DNA from: Polaribacter sejongensis
Lineage (GTDB): Bacteria; Bacteroidota; Bacteroidia; Flavobacteriales; Flavobacteriaceae
Reading direction: 5' to 3'
Length of the DNA: 64,000 nucleotides
Assembly (NCBI RefSeq): GCF_038024065.1
Contig: NZ_CP150667.1
Location: 806,001 to 870,000 of the forward strand
The stretch's first letter is position 1. The number at the start of each line of letters is the position of its first letter. This document shows positions 16,516-26,004 of the stretch, one piece after another. The position numbers were made by a program, and so were the translations under genes. The notes beneath the pieces are model-generated. The model saw only the letters and a list, made by a program, of their open reading frames with translations. It did no database searches and had not been told where the DNA came from.

Positions 16516-16664
16516 TAGCTGTTTTTTTAACAGAATATCTTATATAAATAGACATATAACAAGCTAAAAAACAATAACATAAAAAAACTACTAATAAGTT
16601 TTCAAATAAATTCTTTTAATATTAACGTAAGTTTTCTTTTTATTAATTAGCACTTAAAAATAGC
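16516..16664. repeat. Duplicated intergenic region, copy 1
   Basis: This spacer is closely similar over its whole length to the spacer at 17970-18127: both share the block CTTATATAAATAGAC near the gene start side and TTTTAATATTAACGTAA near the far side. The tandem duplication therefore included the upstream regulatory DNA of each regulator. Confidence 0.75.
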
Positions 16665-17969
16665 TTAAATTTTTAAAACTTCTTTTCTACTTTTAATATT
16701 TAATTTGCCATAAATATTTTTGACATGAAATTTAACGGTATTTACAGAGATATTTACTTCAGCTGCTATTTCTTTATTTGATTTACTAGATACAATTAAA
16801 TTAAAAATTTCTCTTTCTCTAAAACTTAAAACATCTAACTTTACCTTTATAGGTTCCTCTTGTAATGTAAGTTGTTCTATTTCTTCAGAAAACTTTATAA
16901 TCTCATTTTTCATTAAAGAGTTATACTTCCTCAAATCCTTTTCCCTATATATCACAGCAAATGAAAGGACTATAATCTGTATAAAACCACCAATTTTTAA
17001 ATTAGTGGCATTGGTTTCAAATAAAGAAATTCCGAAATTTTTTAAAATATAAAAATCTATTCCGCTAAACAATATAATTACATAAGAAAACGTAAATAAT
17101 TTAGTATGCGTGTTTTCCTTAAAAAGTAATACACCTAAAAACCAATACACAAATAAAAGTATTGCTGTTAAAATACCTAAGATTATATATAAATCATTCT
17201 TTTTAAAAATTAAAAATAAAATTACAAATAGAATAATACCAGCACCTATGATATAGGTATAATTTTTTACTTTAGGGTAATAGTCATCTAATAGCAGAAA
17301 ACCATTAGCAAATCTAGAAGAGCAATAAGCGAGTATCACATAATTTAAAAGAATTAAAAATTCAATATTTTTTTCATCTACATTAAATAAATGCAAAATA
17401 CCATCTGATAAAATAAAACTAAGGGTTAAACTTGCCAATAAAAAGGCATGATATAAAAATGAATTGTCTTTAAAAAAATAGAAATAATTAATACTGAACA
17501 GAATTACCAAAAAAGCGACTCCATAATAGAAACCATCAATCAGTAATTGTATTTTTTCTTCAAAAGCAGCATCTTCCACTGTATTTAATTCAACAGGAAA
17601 ATAAGAACTAAAATTAGAACTAACTTTTACATACATAGGCGATTCTCTAGAAAACTTAAAAGATGAATACCTTTGGTTTCTCAACTTTTTAATTTCTCTT
17701 AAATTTTGATACGCCTTTGCATTAGTGGCTCTTATACTTTTAATTCTAAATATATAATTTAAGTCAGTTTTATTAGCAGGGATTTTAAACCAAAAAGTAG
17801 CTTCAGATTTTTTTTCTAAAACTTCTTTATTTAGAGGTTTAAATTCTTCTTGAGCAATGTTCTTATAAGTTAAACTGCTATTAGCATCTTTAAAATAATA
17901 AACATCAGACTGAGAAAAAGTTTTAAACCCAACTATAAAAAGAAAGATTAAGAGTAATTTAATTTTCAT
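16665..17969 (-). CDS. 7TMR-DISM membrane-bound LuxR-type regulator
   Basis: A 434-residue one-component regulator that probably senses an extracellular ligand and controls transcription from the membrane. Residues 1-19 are a signal peptide (KTFSQSDVYYF); 20-125 form a 7TMR-DISMED2-like beta-sandwich with ATFWFKIPANKTDLNYIFRI; about 137-345 contain seven hydrophobic helices; a short coiled segment follows; residues 375-434 are a GerE/LuxR HTH with LSFREREIFNLIVSSKSNKE and VNTVKFHVKNIYGKL. It is the middle one of three tandem paralogues; the broken copy is its closest relative along most of its length, whereas its last 50 bp match the third copy. Confidence 0.88.
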   Translation of the reverse strand: MKIKLLLIFLFIVGFKTFSQSDVYYFKDANSSLTYKNIAQEEFKPLNKEVLEKKSEATFWFKIPANKTDLNYIFRIKSIRATNAKAYQNLREIKKLRNQRYSSFKFSRESPMYVKVSSNFSSYFPVELNTVEDAAFEEKIQLLIDGFYYGVAFLVILFSINYFYFFKDNSFLYHAFLLASLTLSFILSDGILHLFNVDEKNIEFLILLNYVILAYCSSRFANGFLLLDDYYPKVKNYTYIIGAGIILFVILFLIFKKNDLYIILGILTAILLFVYWFLGVLLFKENTHTKLFTFSYVIILFSGIDFYILKNFGISLFETNATNLKIGGFIQIIVLSFAVIYREKDLRKYNSLMKNEIIKFSEEIEQLTLQEEPIKVKLDVLSFREREIFNLIVSSKSNKEIAAEVNISVNTVKFHVKNIYGKLNIKSRKEVLKI

Positions 17970-18127
17970 TAGTAGTTTTTTTCACATAGAAGACCTTATA
18001 TAAATAGACGTATAAGAAACCAAACAATAACATAAGAAAAATATCTACTACGTTTTAAATAAACACTATATAAATTGTTTTAATATTAACGTAAATTTTC
18101 CTTTTTATTAATTATTACTAAAATAGT
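17970..18127. repeat. Duplicated intergenic region, copy 2
   Basis: Partner of 16516-16664, with the same order of shared blocks. It lies upstream of the middle regulator and below the third. Confidence 0.75.
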
Positions 18128-19435
18128 TTAAATTTTTAAAACTTCTTTTCTACTTTTAATATTTAATTTTCCATAAATATTTTTAACATGGAATTTAACT
18201 GTATTTATAGAGATATTTAAATCATCCGCAATTATTTTATTTGATTTCCCTAAAACGATTAAATCAAATATTTCTTTTTCTCTAATGCTTAGATTACCTA
18301 TACTATGTGAATTAGAATCGCCTTTTATATTAACAGAAAGAACTTCAATTTCTCTAGAATAGTTTATGATTTCATTTTTCATAAAATCATTTTCTTTAAT
18401 TAACATTTTCATTCTATACAGCACTCCAAAAGAAAGAATTATCATTTCAAAAAAAGCACCAATTTTAATAGATATAGAATCAATATTTATCACCGTTATT
18501 CCAATAAATTTTAAAATAAAAAAATCAATTGCAGAGAATAAAAGAAGAGACTCTGCAAAAACCAAAATTTTTGTATAAATATTTTTATTAAACAATAAAA
18601 TGGAAGCAATCCAATATGTGAAAATTAATGAAAAAACCAATATACTTAAGGTCAGTAAAAAATAATAATTTTTTAGAGTTAAATATAGAGTTCCCATTAC
18701 AACGATAAGAGCACCAATTATATAACTATATTTTTTTAGTTTTGGATAATAACAATCTAAAGATAAATAACTATTCACAAATTTGGAAGAAAAATATACC
18801 ATTAAGATATAGTTTAAAACCATTATAAAGTCTTTAAGTCCTTCACTAAGGTTATAAAAATTAAGCATTCCGTCCATTGTAAAAATACCGAAACACATAA
18901 AACCTGAAAACAAAGAATAAAATAGAAATGCATCATCTTTAAATAATATATAATAAAAGAAATTATAGAGAATAATAAGAAAAGCAATGCCGTAATAAAA
19001 ACAATTAAATATGAGTTGGTGTTTTTGATTTAACAAAGAGATTTCGTCTGTATTAAATTCAATTGGAAATGTTGAATGAAGCTTTGGCTTAATTTTAATA
19101 AACACATCGTAATCTCTAAAAAAAGAATACGTTAAATATCTTTGATTTGGTAGTTTATCTATTTGATAAAAACCCTGATACACAGTTGCTTCATTATACC
19201 TGTCGTAAGAAAACCTAAAAATATATTTTGTTTTTGTTTGGTAAGCCGGTATTTTAAACCAATATGTAGCATTTGTATAACCTTCATTTATTTGATCTTT
19301 AAGCAATACAAACTCTTTCTCCTTAACGTTTTTTAGAGTAAGGGTATTATCTACATCTTTATAAAAATAAATTTCATCTTGTGAAAAACTTACAATATGA
19401 TAAAATAAAAATAAGATTATTAATTTATATCTCAT
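18128..19435 (-). CDS. 7TMR-DISM membrane-bound LuxR-type regulator, divergent copy
   Basis: A 435-residue protein with the same architecture as the two downstream copies: signal peptide (ending IVSFSQ), DISM-type beta domain with ATYWFKIPAYQTKTKYIFRF, seven membrane helices, coiled segment and LuxR HTH with LSIREKEIFDLIVLGKSNKI. Its sensor and membrane parts are far more diverged from the other two than they are from each other, but the C-terminal KNIYGKLNIKSRKEVLKI is identical to that of the middle copy, also nearly so in DNA, which suggests gene conversion. It starts 51 bp below the racemase gene on the same strand. Confidence 0.87.
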   Translation of the reverse strand: MRYKLIILFLFYHIVSFSQDEIYFYKDVDNTLTLKNVKEKEFVLLKDQINEGYTNATYWFKIPAYQTKTKYIFRFSYDRYNEATVYQGFYQIDKLPNQRYLTYSFFRDYDVFIKIKPKLHSTFPIEFNTDEISLLNQKHQLIFNCFYYGIAFLIILYNFFYYILFKDDAFLFYSLFSGFMCFGIFTMDGMLNFYNLSEGLKDFIMVLNYILMVYFSSKFVNSYLSLDCYYPKLKKYSYIIGALIVVMGTLYLTLKNYYFLLTLSILVFSLIFTYWIASILLFNKNIYTKILVFAESLLLFSAIDFFILKFIGITVINIDSISIKIGAFFEMIILSFGVLYRMKMLIKENDFMKNEIINYSREIEVLSVNIKGDSNSHSIGNLSIREKEIFDLIVLGKSNKIIADDLNISINTVKFHVKNIYGKLNIKSRKEVLKI

Positions 19436-19486
19436 TTAACGTTGTGTATATCGTTCTAAACTTTTACTCGTTCTAAAAAAATAAAT

Positions 19487-20206
19487 TTATTGTTGCTGTT
19501 GTTGCTGCTGTTGTTGGTTTTTAGTTGAAAGATTAAAAGCAGCAGTTGCATGAATTCTTGTTGTATCAAAAACAGGTACAGAAATATCCTCTTGAGAAAT
19601 TAATAATGGAATCTCTGTACATCCTAAAACAATACCTTCTGCCCCACCTTTAATTAACCTCTTAACAATCTTTAAATACCTTTCTTTTGAAACTGGATTT
19701 ATGTTACCAACAGAGAGTTCTTCATAAATTACATTATGAATTACTTCTCTTTCTTTAGCATTAGGAATCATTGCCTCTATACCAAACGAAGTTAAAACAT
19801 CTATAAAAAAATCTTTTTCCATAGTATATTTTGTTCCGAGTAAAGCAACCTTTTTAATTTTCTTTTCAATAATATTTTTCGATGTTGCTTCTGCAATATG
19901 AAGAACAGGAATATTGACTACTTTATTAACAGCATCTATACATAAATGCATCGTATTTGCACAAATTAAAATACAAGTTGCACCAGCTTTTTCTAAACTT
20001 TTTCCAGCATCTGCCATTAATTGATCTAACAAATCCCATCTTCCTTCTTTTTGAAGTTTAGAAATTTGACCAAAATCAAAAGAATTGATAATTACCTTTG
20101 CAGAATGAGGTTTCCCTAAATTGCTAACATTCAATTCATTTAAAATTCGATAATATAAAATGGTAGATTCTGGCGTGATACCTCCAATTAAACCTATTTT
20201 CTTCAC
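19487..20206 (-). CDS. Aspartate/glutamate racemase family protein with poly-Gln tail
   Basis: A 239-residue PLP-independent amino-acid racemase of the Asp/Glu/hydantoin racemase family, which exchanges the alpha proton between two cysteines. Both are present: Cys82 in CANTMH and Cys196 in GCTEIP. The N-terminus MKKIGLIGGITPESTILYYR is the usual family start. The protein ends in nine consecutive glutamines (231-239) encoded by a CAA/CAG run directly before the stop. The substrate, aspartate or another amino acid, cannot be read from the sequence. It is upstream of the three membrane regulators on the same strand, which may or may not be functional. Confidence 0.88.
   Translation of the reverse strand: MKKIGLIGGITPESTILYYRILNELNVSNLGKPHSAKVIINSFDFGQISKLQKEGRWDLLDQLMADAGKSLEKAGATCILICANTMHLCIDAVNKVVNIPVLHIAEATSKNIIEKKIKKVALLGTKYTMEKDFFIDVLTSFGIEAMIPNAKEREVIHNVIYEELSVGNINPVSKERYLKIVKRLIKGGAEGIVLGCTEIPLLISQEDISVPVFDTTRIHATAAFNLSTKNQQQQQQQQQ
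19490..19516 (-). repeat. (CAR)9 trinucleotide repeat at a gene end
   Basis: Nine glutamine codons in the order CAA CAA CAG CAG CAA CAA CAG CAA CAA followed by TAA. It is a tract prone to slippage in steps of one residue; length changes would not shift the frame. Confidence 0.9.
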
Positions 20207-20258
20207 CCTTATAATTTAAGCTAATTATAATAACTTTACATATTAAAACCAAAAGAAC

Positions 20259-23012
20259 TTAAAACAACTTCGTCTGATTTTCATCATCTATTTTTTTCTG
20301 CTCTGCTTTTTTTCTTGCTATCGATTTTTGTAATGCAATTTTTGCTTTTTCTTCTGCAGAAAGTTCTTCTAAAATAGGTTTTTTAGTTTCCGGTACCGGA
20401 ATATCAATAGGCAATTCATCTTCAACAACTTCCTCATCAACAACCTCTATATCATCAGATATTTCTTCTTCTGGTTCTTCAAAAGGTAAAGATGCTAATA
20501 AACTAACTTGTTTAATTTTATCGGTTGTTAACTGGTTTCCTTGCGCTTTTATACCTTTTACAGCTATAAATTCTTCAAAATTGACTTCTTCATTTTCTAA
20601 ACTTCTTTTAGAAAATTGAACTTCAGCAATTGGTCTATAATCCGTTGCAACAATTTCTAACTGACTTTTTACATGATCAGAAATAAATTCTTCTTCTTTT
20701 TCAGTTGTTTCAATTAAGAAACGTTTTACGTAATAACGCTCTTTTTCACCATCAAAATATATTGCAGAAATTGGCTTGTTAGGTTTCCATTTTTCTAAGA
20801 CAATCATATCATCTTCAAAATGCATGGCTAAATTTGGTTTTACCGCTTTTGCTTTTCCACTTTGTGTAATAATTAATAACTTATCTTCTGCTCTAAACTC
20901 CCCTAATAACTCTCCTCTTTCATCAACATTTAAACGCTGTACGGTGTCATCAAACCAAATTTTACGAGGTTTTAATGTAGAAACACCTTCAGATTTAAAA
21001 TCTACAGATTTAATAGCATACTTTGTAATTCTATTACCTCTTACCGCTCTACCTTTTACAGCTAAATCGGCAAAATCTATATCCCATTTTAATTTTTTAA
21101 CACTACCAGCTGCACGTAAATTAACCGTTACAACTTCTGCTTCTCCATTTGGGTTTGCACTAAAGTAATGTACAATAGATGCTTTATTTCCATTAGTTAA
21201 ATCGTACTCTTTATCTCTAGTTACAGAGGTAACATTAAAACGTTTCATATAAGATGCACCTCTAGCACCATCTCTATACATAAAATTATAAACCGTTCTT
21301 CTGTCTTTCTTTTTAAAGATAGCAACATGAATAATATCTTTACCCACAAAGGTTTTAGAACCTACTTTAGACACCATCATTCCACCATCTTTTCTAAAGA
21401 CAATTACATCATCAATATCAGAACAATCGGTTACAAACTCATCCCTTTTTAGAGAAGTTCCTATAAAACCTTCTTCTCTATTTACATAGAGTTTTGCGTT
21501 GTTCATTGCCACTTTAGAGGCTACAATATCATCAAAAATTCTAATTTCTGTTTTACGCTCTTTATCTTTTCCGTAAGTCTCTTTTAATCGCTTAAAATAG
21601 TTTATTGCAAACTCTATTAAATTAGCTAAATGATTTTTAACTACAGCAATTTTTTCCTCTAAACCTTCTATAAACTGACGTGCTTTGTCAATATCAAACT
21701 TAGATATTTTTTTAATTCTAATTTCTGTTAGACGTGTAATATCATCTACAGTAATCGCACGTTTTAAATGTTTAATATGCGGTTTTAACCCCCTGTCTAT
21801 CGCCTCAATTACACCATCCCAAGTTTCTTCTTCCTCTATATCACGGTAAATTCTGTTCTCAATAAAAATACGTTCTAAAGAAGAAAAATGCCATTGCTCC
21901 TCAAGTTCGTTTAACTGAATTTCTAATTCTTTTTTAAGCAACTCTACTGTTAAATCTGTAGAATGCTTTAACATTTCAGAAACACCTACAAAAACAGGTG
22001 TATTATTTTCTATAGTACATGCTAAAGGCGATATAGATGTTTCGCAACTTGTAAAAGCATACAATGCGTCAATCGACTTATCTGGCGATACATTTGGTGG
22101 TAAATGCACCAAAATTTCTACTTCCGCTGCTGTATTATCTTCAATTTTCTTTATCTTAATCTTCCCTTTATCATTGGCTTTTAAAATACTATCAATTAAA
22201 GTGGTGGTGGTCGTAGAAAACGGAATTTCAGTAATTACCAACGTCTTTTTATCAAGTTGGTGTATTTTAGCACGAACCCTAACTTTTCCTCCACGTTTAC
22301 CATCATTATAATGAGTGAAATCTGCAATTCCCCCTGTTAAAAAATCAGGAACAATTTTAAAACTTCTCCCTTTTAAGTACTTTATAGAAGCGTCTATTAA
22401 TTCAATAAAGTTATGTGGTAATATTTTAGTAGACAAACCAACCGCAATTCCCTCTGCTCCTTGCGCTAACAATAACGGAAATTTTACTGGTAAATCTATC
22501 GGCTCTTTTCTTCGTCCGTCATAAGACATTTTCCAAGCTGTAGTTTTTGGATTAAAAACAACATCCAAGGCAAATTTAGACAAACGCGCTTCAATATAAC
22601 GAGAAGCGGCAGCTCTATCTCCTGTTAAGATATTTCCCCAGTTTCCTTGCATATCAATCAGCAATTCTTTCTGACCAATTTGCACCATAGCATCAGCAAT
22701 AGAAGCATCACCATGTGGGTGATATTGCATGGTGTGACCAACAATATTCGCTACTTTATTGTAACGTCCATCATCTAAATCTTTCATAGAATGCATAATT
22801 CTACGCTGCACAGGTTTTAACCCGTCTTCTAATGACGGAACCGCTCTTTCTAAAATTACATAACTAGCATAATCTAAAAACCACTCCTTGTACATTCCTG
22901 TAACTTTAGTTATGGTTTCTACTGCTTCTGCAGAGTTTTCTAGAGAATCAGATTGATTTTCAGGATTCGTTAATTCTTCTTCGTGTTCGTTCTCGTTAAT
23001 TTCTTCACTCAT
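20259..23012 (-). CDS. parC: DNA topoisomerase IV subunit A
   Basis: Breakage-reunion subunit that with ParE decatenates daughter chromosomes. The protein has 917 residues: acidic N-terminal extension (1-35), winged-helix region with YASYVILERAVPSLEDGLKPVQ, quinolone-pocket segment HPHGDASIADAMV at 98-110 and catalytic Tyr139 in RAAASRYIEARL, coiled-coil gate, beta-propeller domain, and a highly acidic then basic C-terminal tail of about 90 residues. The order around the quinolone pocket is GDAS rather than the GDSA of E. coli ParC/GyrA. It is co-oriented with parE but separated from it by a small gene and a repeat-rich spacer. GyrA is less likely because of the neighbourhood and tail. Confidence 0.93.
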   Translation of the reverse strand: MSEEINENEHEEELTNPENQSDSLENSAEAVETITKVTGMYKEWFLDYASYVILERAVPSLEDGLKPVQRRIMHSMKDLDDGRYNKVANIVGHTMQYHPHGDASIADAMVQIGQKELLIDMQGNWGNILTGDRAAASRYIEARLSKFALDVVFNPKTTAWKMSYDGRRKEPIDLPVKFPLLLAQGAEGIAVGLSTKILPHNFIELIDASIKYLKGRSFKIVPDFLTGGIADFTHYNDGKRGGKVRVRAKIHQLDKKTLVITEIPFSTTTTTLIDSILKANDKGKIKIKKIEDNTAAEVEILVHLPPNVSPDKSIDALYAFTSCETSISPLACTIENNTPVFVGVSEMLKHSTDLTVELLKKELEIQLNELEEQWHFSSLERIFIENRIYRDIEEEETWDGVIEAIDRGLKPHIKHLKRAITVDDITRLTEIRIKKISKFDIDKARQFIEGLEEKIAVVKNHLANLIEFAINYFKRLKETYGKDKERKTEIRIFDDIVASKVAMNNAKLYVNREEGFIGTSLKRDEFVTDCSDIDDVIVFRKDGGMMVSKVGSKTFVGKDIIHVAIFKKKDRRTVYNFMYRDGARGASYMKRFNVTSVTRDKEYDLTNGNKASIVHYFSANPNGEAEVVTVNLRAAGSVKKLKWDIDFADLAVKGRAVRGNRITKYAIKSVDFKSEGVSTLKPRKIWFDDTVQRLNVDERGELLGEFRAEDKLLIITQSGKAKAVKPNLAMHFEDDMIVLEKWKPNKPISAIYFDGEKERYYVKRFLIETTEKEEEFISDHVKSQLEIVATDYRPIAEVQFSKRSLENEEVNFEEFIAVKGIKAQGNQLTTDKIKQVSLLASLPFEEPEEEISDDIEVVDEEVVEDELPIDIPVPETKKPILEELSAEEKAKIALQKSIARKKAEQKKIDDENQTKLF

Positions 23013-23069
23013 TTAAAAAAACGTTTATTCGTTTAAGAGTTTACTTATTTTATTTTTTTAGCGTTTTAA

Positions 23070-23132
23070 CGGGCTTTTCGCTGTATCTTTTTGCAAAAAA
23101 AGCAAAAAGGATGTCGCTTCAATCCCTAACGC
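23070..23132. repeat. Dispersed-type repeat with internal hairpin
   Basis: The stretch from CGGGCTTTTCGCTGTA to CAATCCCTAACGC contains the inverted repeat CTTTTTGC / GCAAAAAG (23087-23094 with 23102-23109). I recognise this as a repeat common in Flavobacteriaceae intergenic DNA; that is memory, not a search. It lies between parC and the small unknown gene. Confidence 0.6.
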
Positions 23133-23198
23133 AGCGTACTTGCCAACTATATTTTTTAATCTTAATCTTTTTTAAAAACAATTTTGGTTCTTTCTTCT

Positions 23199-23278
23199 TG
23201 TCGTTGCGAAGAAAATTTTTCACTTTCTGTAGCAATCTTTATTTTACACATAAAATTACTTCGTTACTCGCAATGACA
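23199..23278. repeat. Palindromic repeat bounded by TGTCRTTGCGA ends
   Basis: TGTCGTTGCGA at 23199-23209 and its inverted counterpart TCGCAATGACA at 23268-23278 (one mismatch) enclose about 58 bp including ACTTCGTTAC and GTAGCAATC. This is the TGTCATTGCGAG...GCAATC type of dispersed repeat found in many bacteria. Confidence 0.65.
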
Positions 23279-23366
23279 TAAACACCAATTCTATATTTTT
23301 ATCGTGATTATTCATTTTCTTTTTATTATCTAAACTTTAAAAAAAGTTTGTTTTAATAACTTCTTC

Positions 23367-23399
23367 AGACCTCAAAGGTTTTAAAAACCTTTGAGGTCT
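23367..23399. repeat. 33-bp perfect palindrome, copy 1
   Basis: AGACCTCAAAGGTTTT and its exact reverse complement are separated by one base. The same 16-1-16 design with a near-identical sequence occurs at 32886-32918. It lies 35 bp after the unknown gene at 23435 and could act as its terminator, though no U tract follows on the minus strand. Confidence 0.85.
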
Positions 23400-23434
23400 T
23401 TATTAATTTGGAAGAGCCAATTTGGCTCCTCTAA

Positions 23435-23797
23435 TTAATTGTTTTTATTAAGCCATCTTTGAACAAATTCATCATGACGTTTATACCATTGTGTTGAGAT
23501 AGCATAAATGTAATTTTTAGATTCAATGTTATACTTATATGTCCAACGATTTAATCCATTTCTTTTAATTAATTCGTTCTTGCTATCTATTGAATCCTTT
23601 TTATGATACTTAACAAGTAAACTAAAACTTAAATTAAAAAGTTCTTTACTATATTCTTTATTGCAAAATTCATCTAATTCATTCTCATTAAAATTACGTA
23701 AAACATCCGAAATTTTTCTTTGAATGTCGGTATTGGTATAAACTCTTCTTACTTCTGATATTTCTTTATTCATTATGGTTTCATTTATTTCCAGCAT
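23435..23797 (-). CDS. Hypothetical protein between parE and parC
   Basis: A 120-residue soluble protein that I do not recognise. It is rich in Lys, Glu and Asn and largely helical in composition, with RKISDVLRNFNENELDEFC and a C-terminal aromatic stretch RWTYKYNIESKNYIYAI ending WLNKNN. No signal peptide, membrane helix or cysteine motif is visible. A second ATG at 23773 (MNKEISEV) is an equally plausible start. It interrupts the usual parE-parC neighbourhood, and the three repeats just downstream suggest that the spacer is a site of insertion. Confidence 0.6.
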   Translation of the reverse strand: MLEINETIMNKEISEVRRVYTNTDIQRKISDVLRNFNENELDEFCNKEYSKELFNLSFSLLVKYHKKDSIDSKNELIKRNGLNRWTYKYNIESKNYIYAISTQWYKRHDEFVQRWLNKNN

Positions 23798-23833
23798 CCT
23801 AAACTAATCAAAGTCCTTTCCTTCGGAAAAGAT

Positions 23834-25702
23834 TTAAGATAGACTCTCTTCATCCTCTATAGTATCCAATTCAACCTTTAAATTCTCAATAATAAACTTC
23901 TGTCTATCTGGAGTATTTTTCCCCATATAAAACTCTAGCATCTGCTCAATAGACATTTCTTTGTCTAACATTACAGGATCTAAACGAATATCATTTCCTA
24001 TAAAATGAACAAACTCGTTTGGCGAAATCTCACCCAAACCTTTAAATCGAGTTATCTCTGGTTTTCCTCTCAACTTTGCAATCGCATCTCTTTTTTCTTC
24101 GTCAGAATAACAATAAAAAGTTTCCTTTTTATTACGGACTCTAAACAACGGAGTTTCTAAAATATACAAATGCCCTTCTTTTATCAATTCAGGGAAAAAT
24201 TGTAAGAAAAATGTAATCAATAACAAACGAATGTGCATACCATCTACATCGGCATCTGTTGCAATTACAATATTATTATAACGCAAATCTTCTAAACCAT
24301 CTTCTATATTTAAAGCGGCTTGTAAAAGGTTAAACTCTTCATTCTCATACACAATTTTCTTACTTAATCCGTAAGAGTTTAAAGGCTTTCCTTTTAAACT
24401 AAAAACTGCTTGTGTATTTACATTTCTAGATTTAGTAATAGAACCAGATGCAGAATCTCCCTCAGTAATAAAAAGTGTCGATTCTAGATAGGCCTCTTTT
24501 TTTGTATCACCTAAATGAACTCTGCAATCACGTAATTTTTTATTGTGTAAACTAGATTTCTTAGCTCTGTCTTTTGCTAGCTTTCTAATTCCTGAAAGTT
24601 CTTTTCTTTCTTTTTCTGCCTGAACAATTTTTCTGTGTAACGCATCTGCAACATCTGTATTTCTATGCAGGTAATTATCTAATTTTGTTTTTAAGAAATC
24701 ATTTATGTAGGTTCTTACAGTTGGTAAATCGCCTCCCATATCTGTAGAACCTAATTTTGTTTTTGTCTGACTCTCAAAAACAGGTTCCATTACCTTTATG
24801 GCAACTGCAGAAATAATAGATTTACGAATATCCGAAGCTTCAAAAGCTTTTCCGTAAAATTCTCTAATTGTTTTTACAATTGCTTCTCTAAATGCAGATT
24901 GATGCGTTCCTCCTTGTGTGGTATGTTGCCCATTTACAAAAGAATGATATTCTTCTGAATATTGCGTTTTACTATGCGTAATGGCAACTTCTATATCATC
25001 ACCTTTTAAGTGAATTATTGGATACAACATATCTTCTACATTGTTATTATCTTCCAATAAATCTTTCAGTCCGTTTTCTGAAATAAATTTTTCGCCGTTA
25101 AAAATTATGGTTAAACCGGGGTTTAAATACACATAATATTTTAACATTTTTGCTACATACTCATTCCTAAACTTGTATTTCTTAAAAATTTCTTCATCCG
25201 GTATAAAAGAAACTTTGGTTCCCTTTCTTCTTGATGATTCTTCTAAAAACTCTTCATTTTCTAAATTTCCTTGGCTAAATTCTGCCGAAGCAGATTTTCC
25301 TTCACGAGAAGATTCTACCCTAAAAAATGATGAAAGTGCATTTACAGCCTTTGTACCAACTCCATTTAAACCTACAGATTTTTTAAACGCTTTAGAGTCG
25401 TATTTACCACCAGTATTCATCTTAGAAACTACGTCAACTACTTTCCCTAAAGGAATTCCACGTCCGTAATCTCTAACAATAACTTTGCTTCCATGAATAG
25501 AGATTTCAATGGTTTTTCCGGCGCCCATAACATACTCATCTATAGAGTTGTCTAAAACTTCTTTTACAAGAATGTAAATTCCATCGTCTGCAGAAGACCC
25601 ATCGCCCAATTTACCAATGTACATTCCGGGACGCATTCTTATATGCTCTTTCCAGTCTAAAGACCTGATATTATCTTCGGTATATTTTGTTTCTTGACTC
25701 AT
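23834..25702 (-). CDS. parE: DNA topoisomerase IV subunit B
   Basis: ATPase subunit of topoisomerase IV. The 622-residue protein has the GHKL ATPase domain ([15 protein letters not shown] near 47-61, [24 protein letters not shown]), the transducer domain with [10 protein letters not shown], and the TOPRIM domain with [10 protein letters not shown] and [12 protein letters not shown]. It starts [30 protein letters not shown]. The length and lack of a GyrB-type insertion fit ParE. A divergent spacer of 302 bp separates it from lysA; apart from a lysA promoter I see only AT-rich DNA there. Confidence 0.94.
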   Translation of the reverse strand: MSQETKYTEDNIRSLDWKEHIRMRPGMYIGKLGDGSSADDGIYILVKEVLDNSIDEYVMGAGKTIEISIHGSKVIVRDYGRGIPLGKVVDVVSKMNTGGKYDSKAFKKSVGLNGVGTKAVNALSSFFRVESSREGKSASAEFSQGNLENEEFLEESSRRKGTKVSFIPDEEIFKKYKFRNEYVAKMLKYYVYLNPGLTIIFNGEKFISENGLKDLLEDNNNVEDMLYPIIHLKGDDIEVAITHSKTQYSEEYHSFVNGQHTTQGGTHQSAFREAIVKTIREFYGKAFEASDIRKSIISAVAIKVMEPVFESQTKTKLGSTDMGGDLPTVRTYINDFLKTKLDNYLHRNTDVADALHRKIVQAEKERKELSGIRKLAKDRAKKSSLHNKKLRDCRVHLGDTKKEAYLESTLFITEGDSASGSITKSRNVNTQAVFSLKGKPLNSYGLSKKIVYENEEFNLLQAALNIEDGLEDLRYNNIVIATDADVDGMHIRLLLITFFLQFFPELIKEGHLYILETPLFRVRNKKETFYCYSDEEKRDAIAKLRGKPEITRFKGLGEISPNEFVHFIGNDIRLDPVMLDKEMSIEQMLEFYMGKNTPDRQKFIIENLKVELDTIEDEESLS

Positions 25703-25972
25703 GAAATATGTTACTATTGTTAGGTTTGAAGCCTTGCTAAAATAGCATTAAACAAGCTAAAATAAAAGGGTTCAGACAATTAGTTATCAACATGATTTTA
25801 ACGCTTTTTTTCTCTAAATCTCATCAACTTATAAAAAATAAAATCTAAAAAAATTAAGGTAAAAATCATCAAATTTAACTGTAAGTCAAAAATACAAATT
25901 CCGCATAAAAATCACAAAAAAAAACAATATGTTATATTTTTAAACAAGTCATTATTTACTGAACAATTTTAT

Positions 25973-25980
25973 TACTTTTG
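25973..25980 (+). promoter_or_regulatory. Probable lysA -7 promoter element
   Basis: TACTTTTG matches the Bacteroidota TAnnTTTG box, 25 bp before the GTG start of lysA. No clear TTTG/TTG -33 element is seen at the expected distance. The rest of the 302-bp spacer 25703-26004 holds nothing else I can name. Confidence 0.5.
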
Positions 25981-26004
25981 ACGTCTGATATAAAATAAAA
26001 CAAA

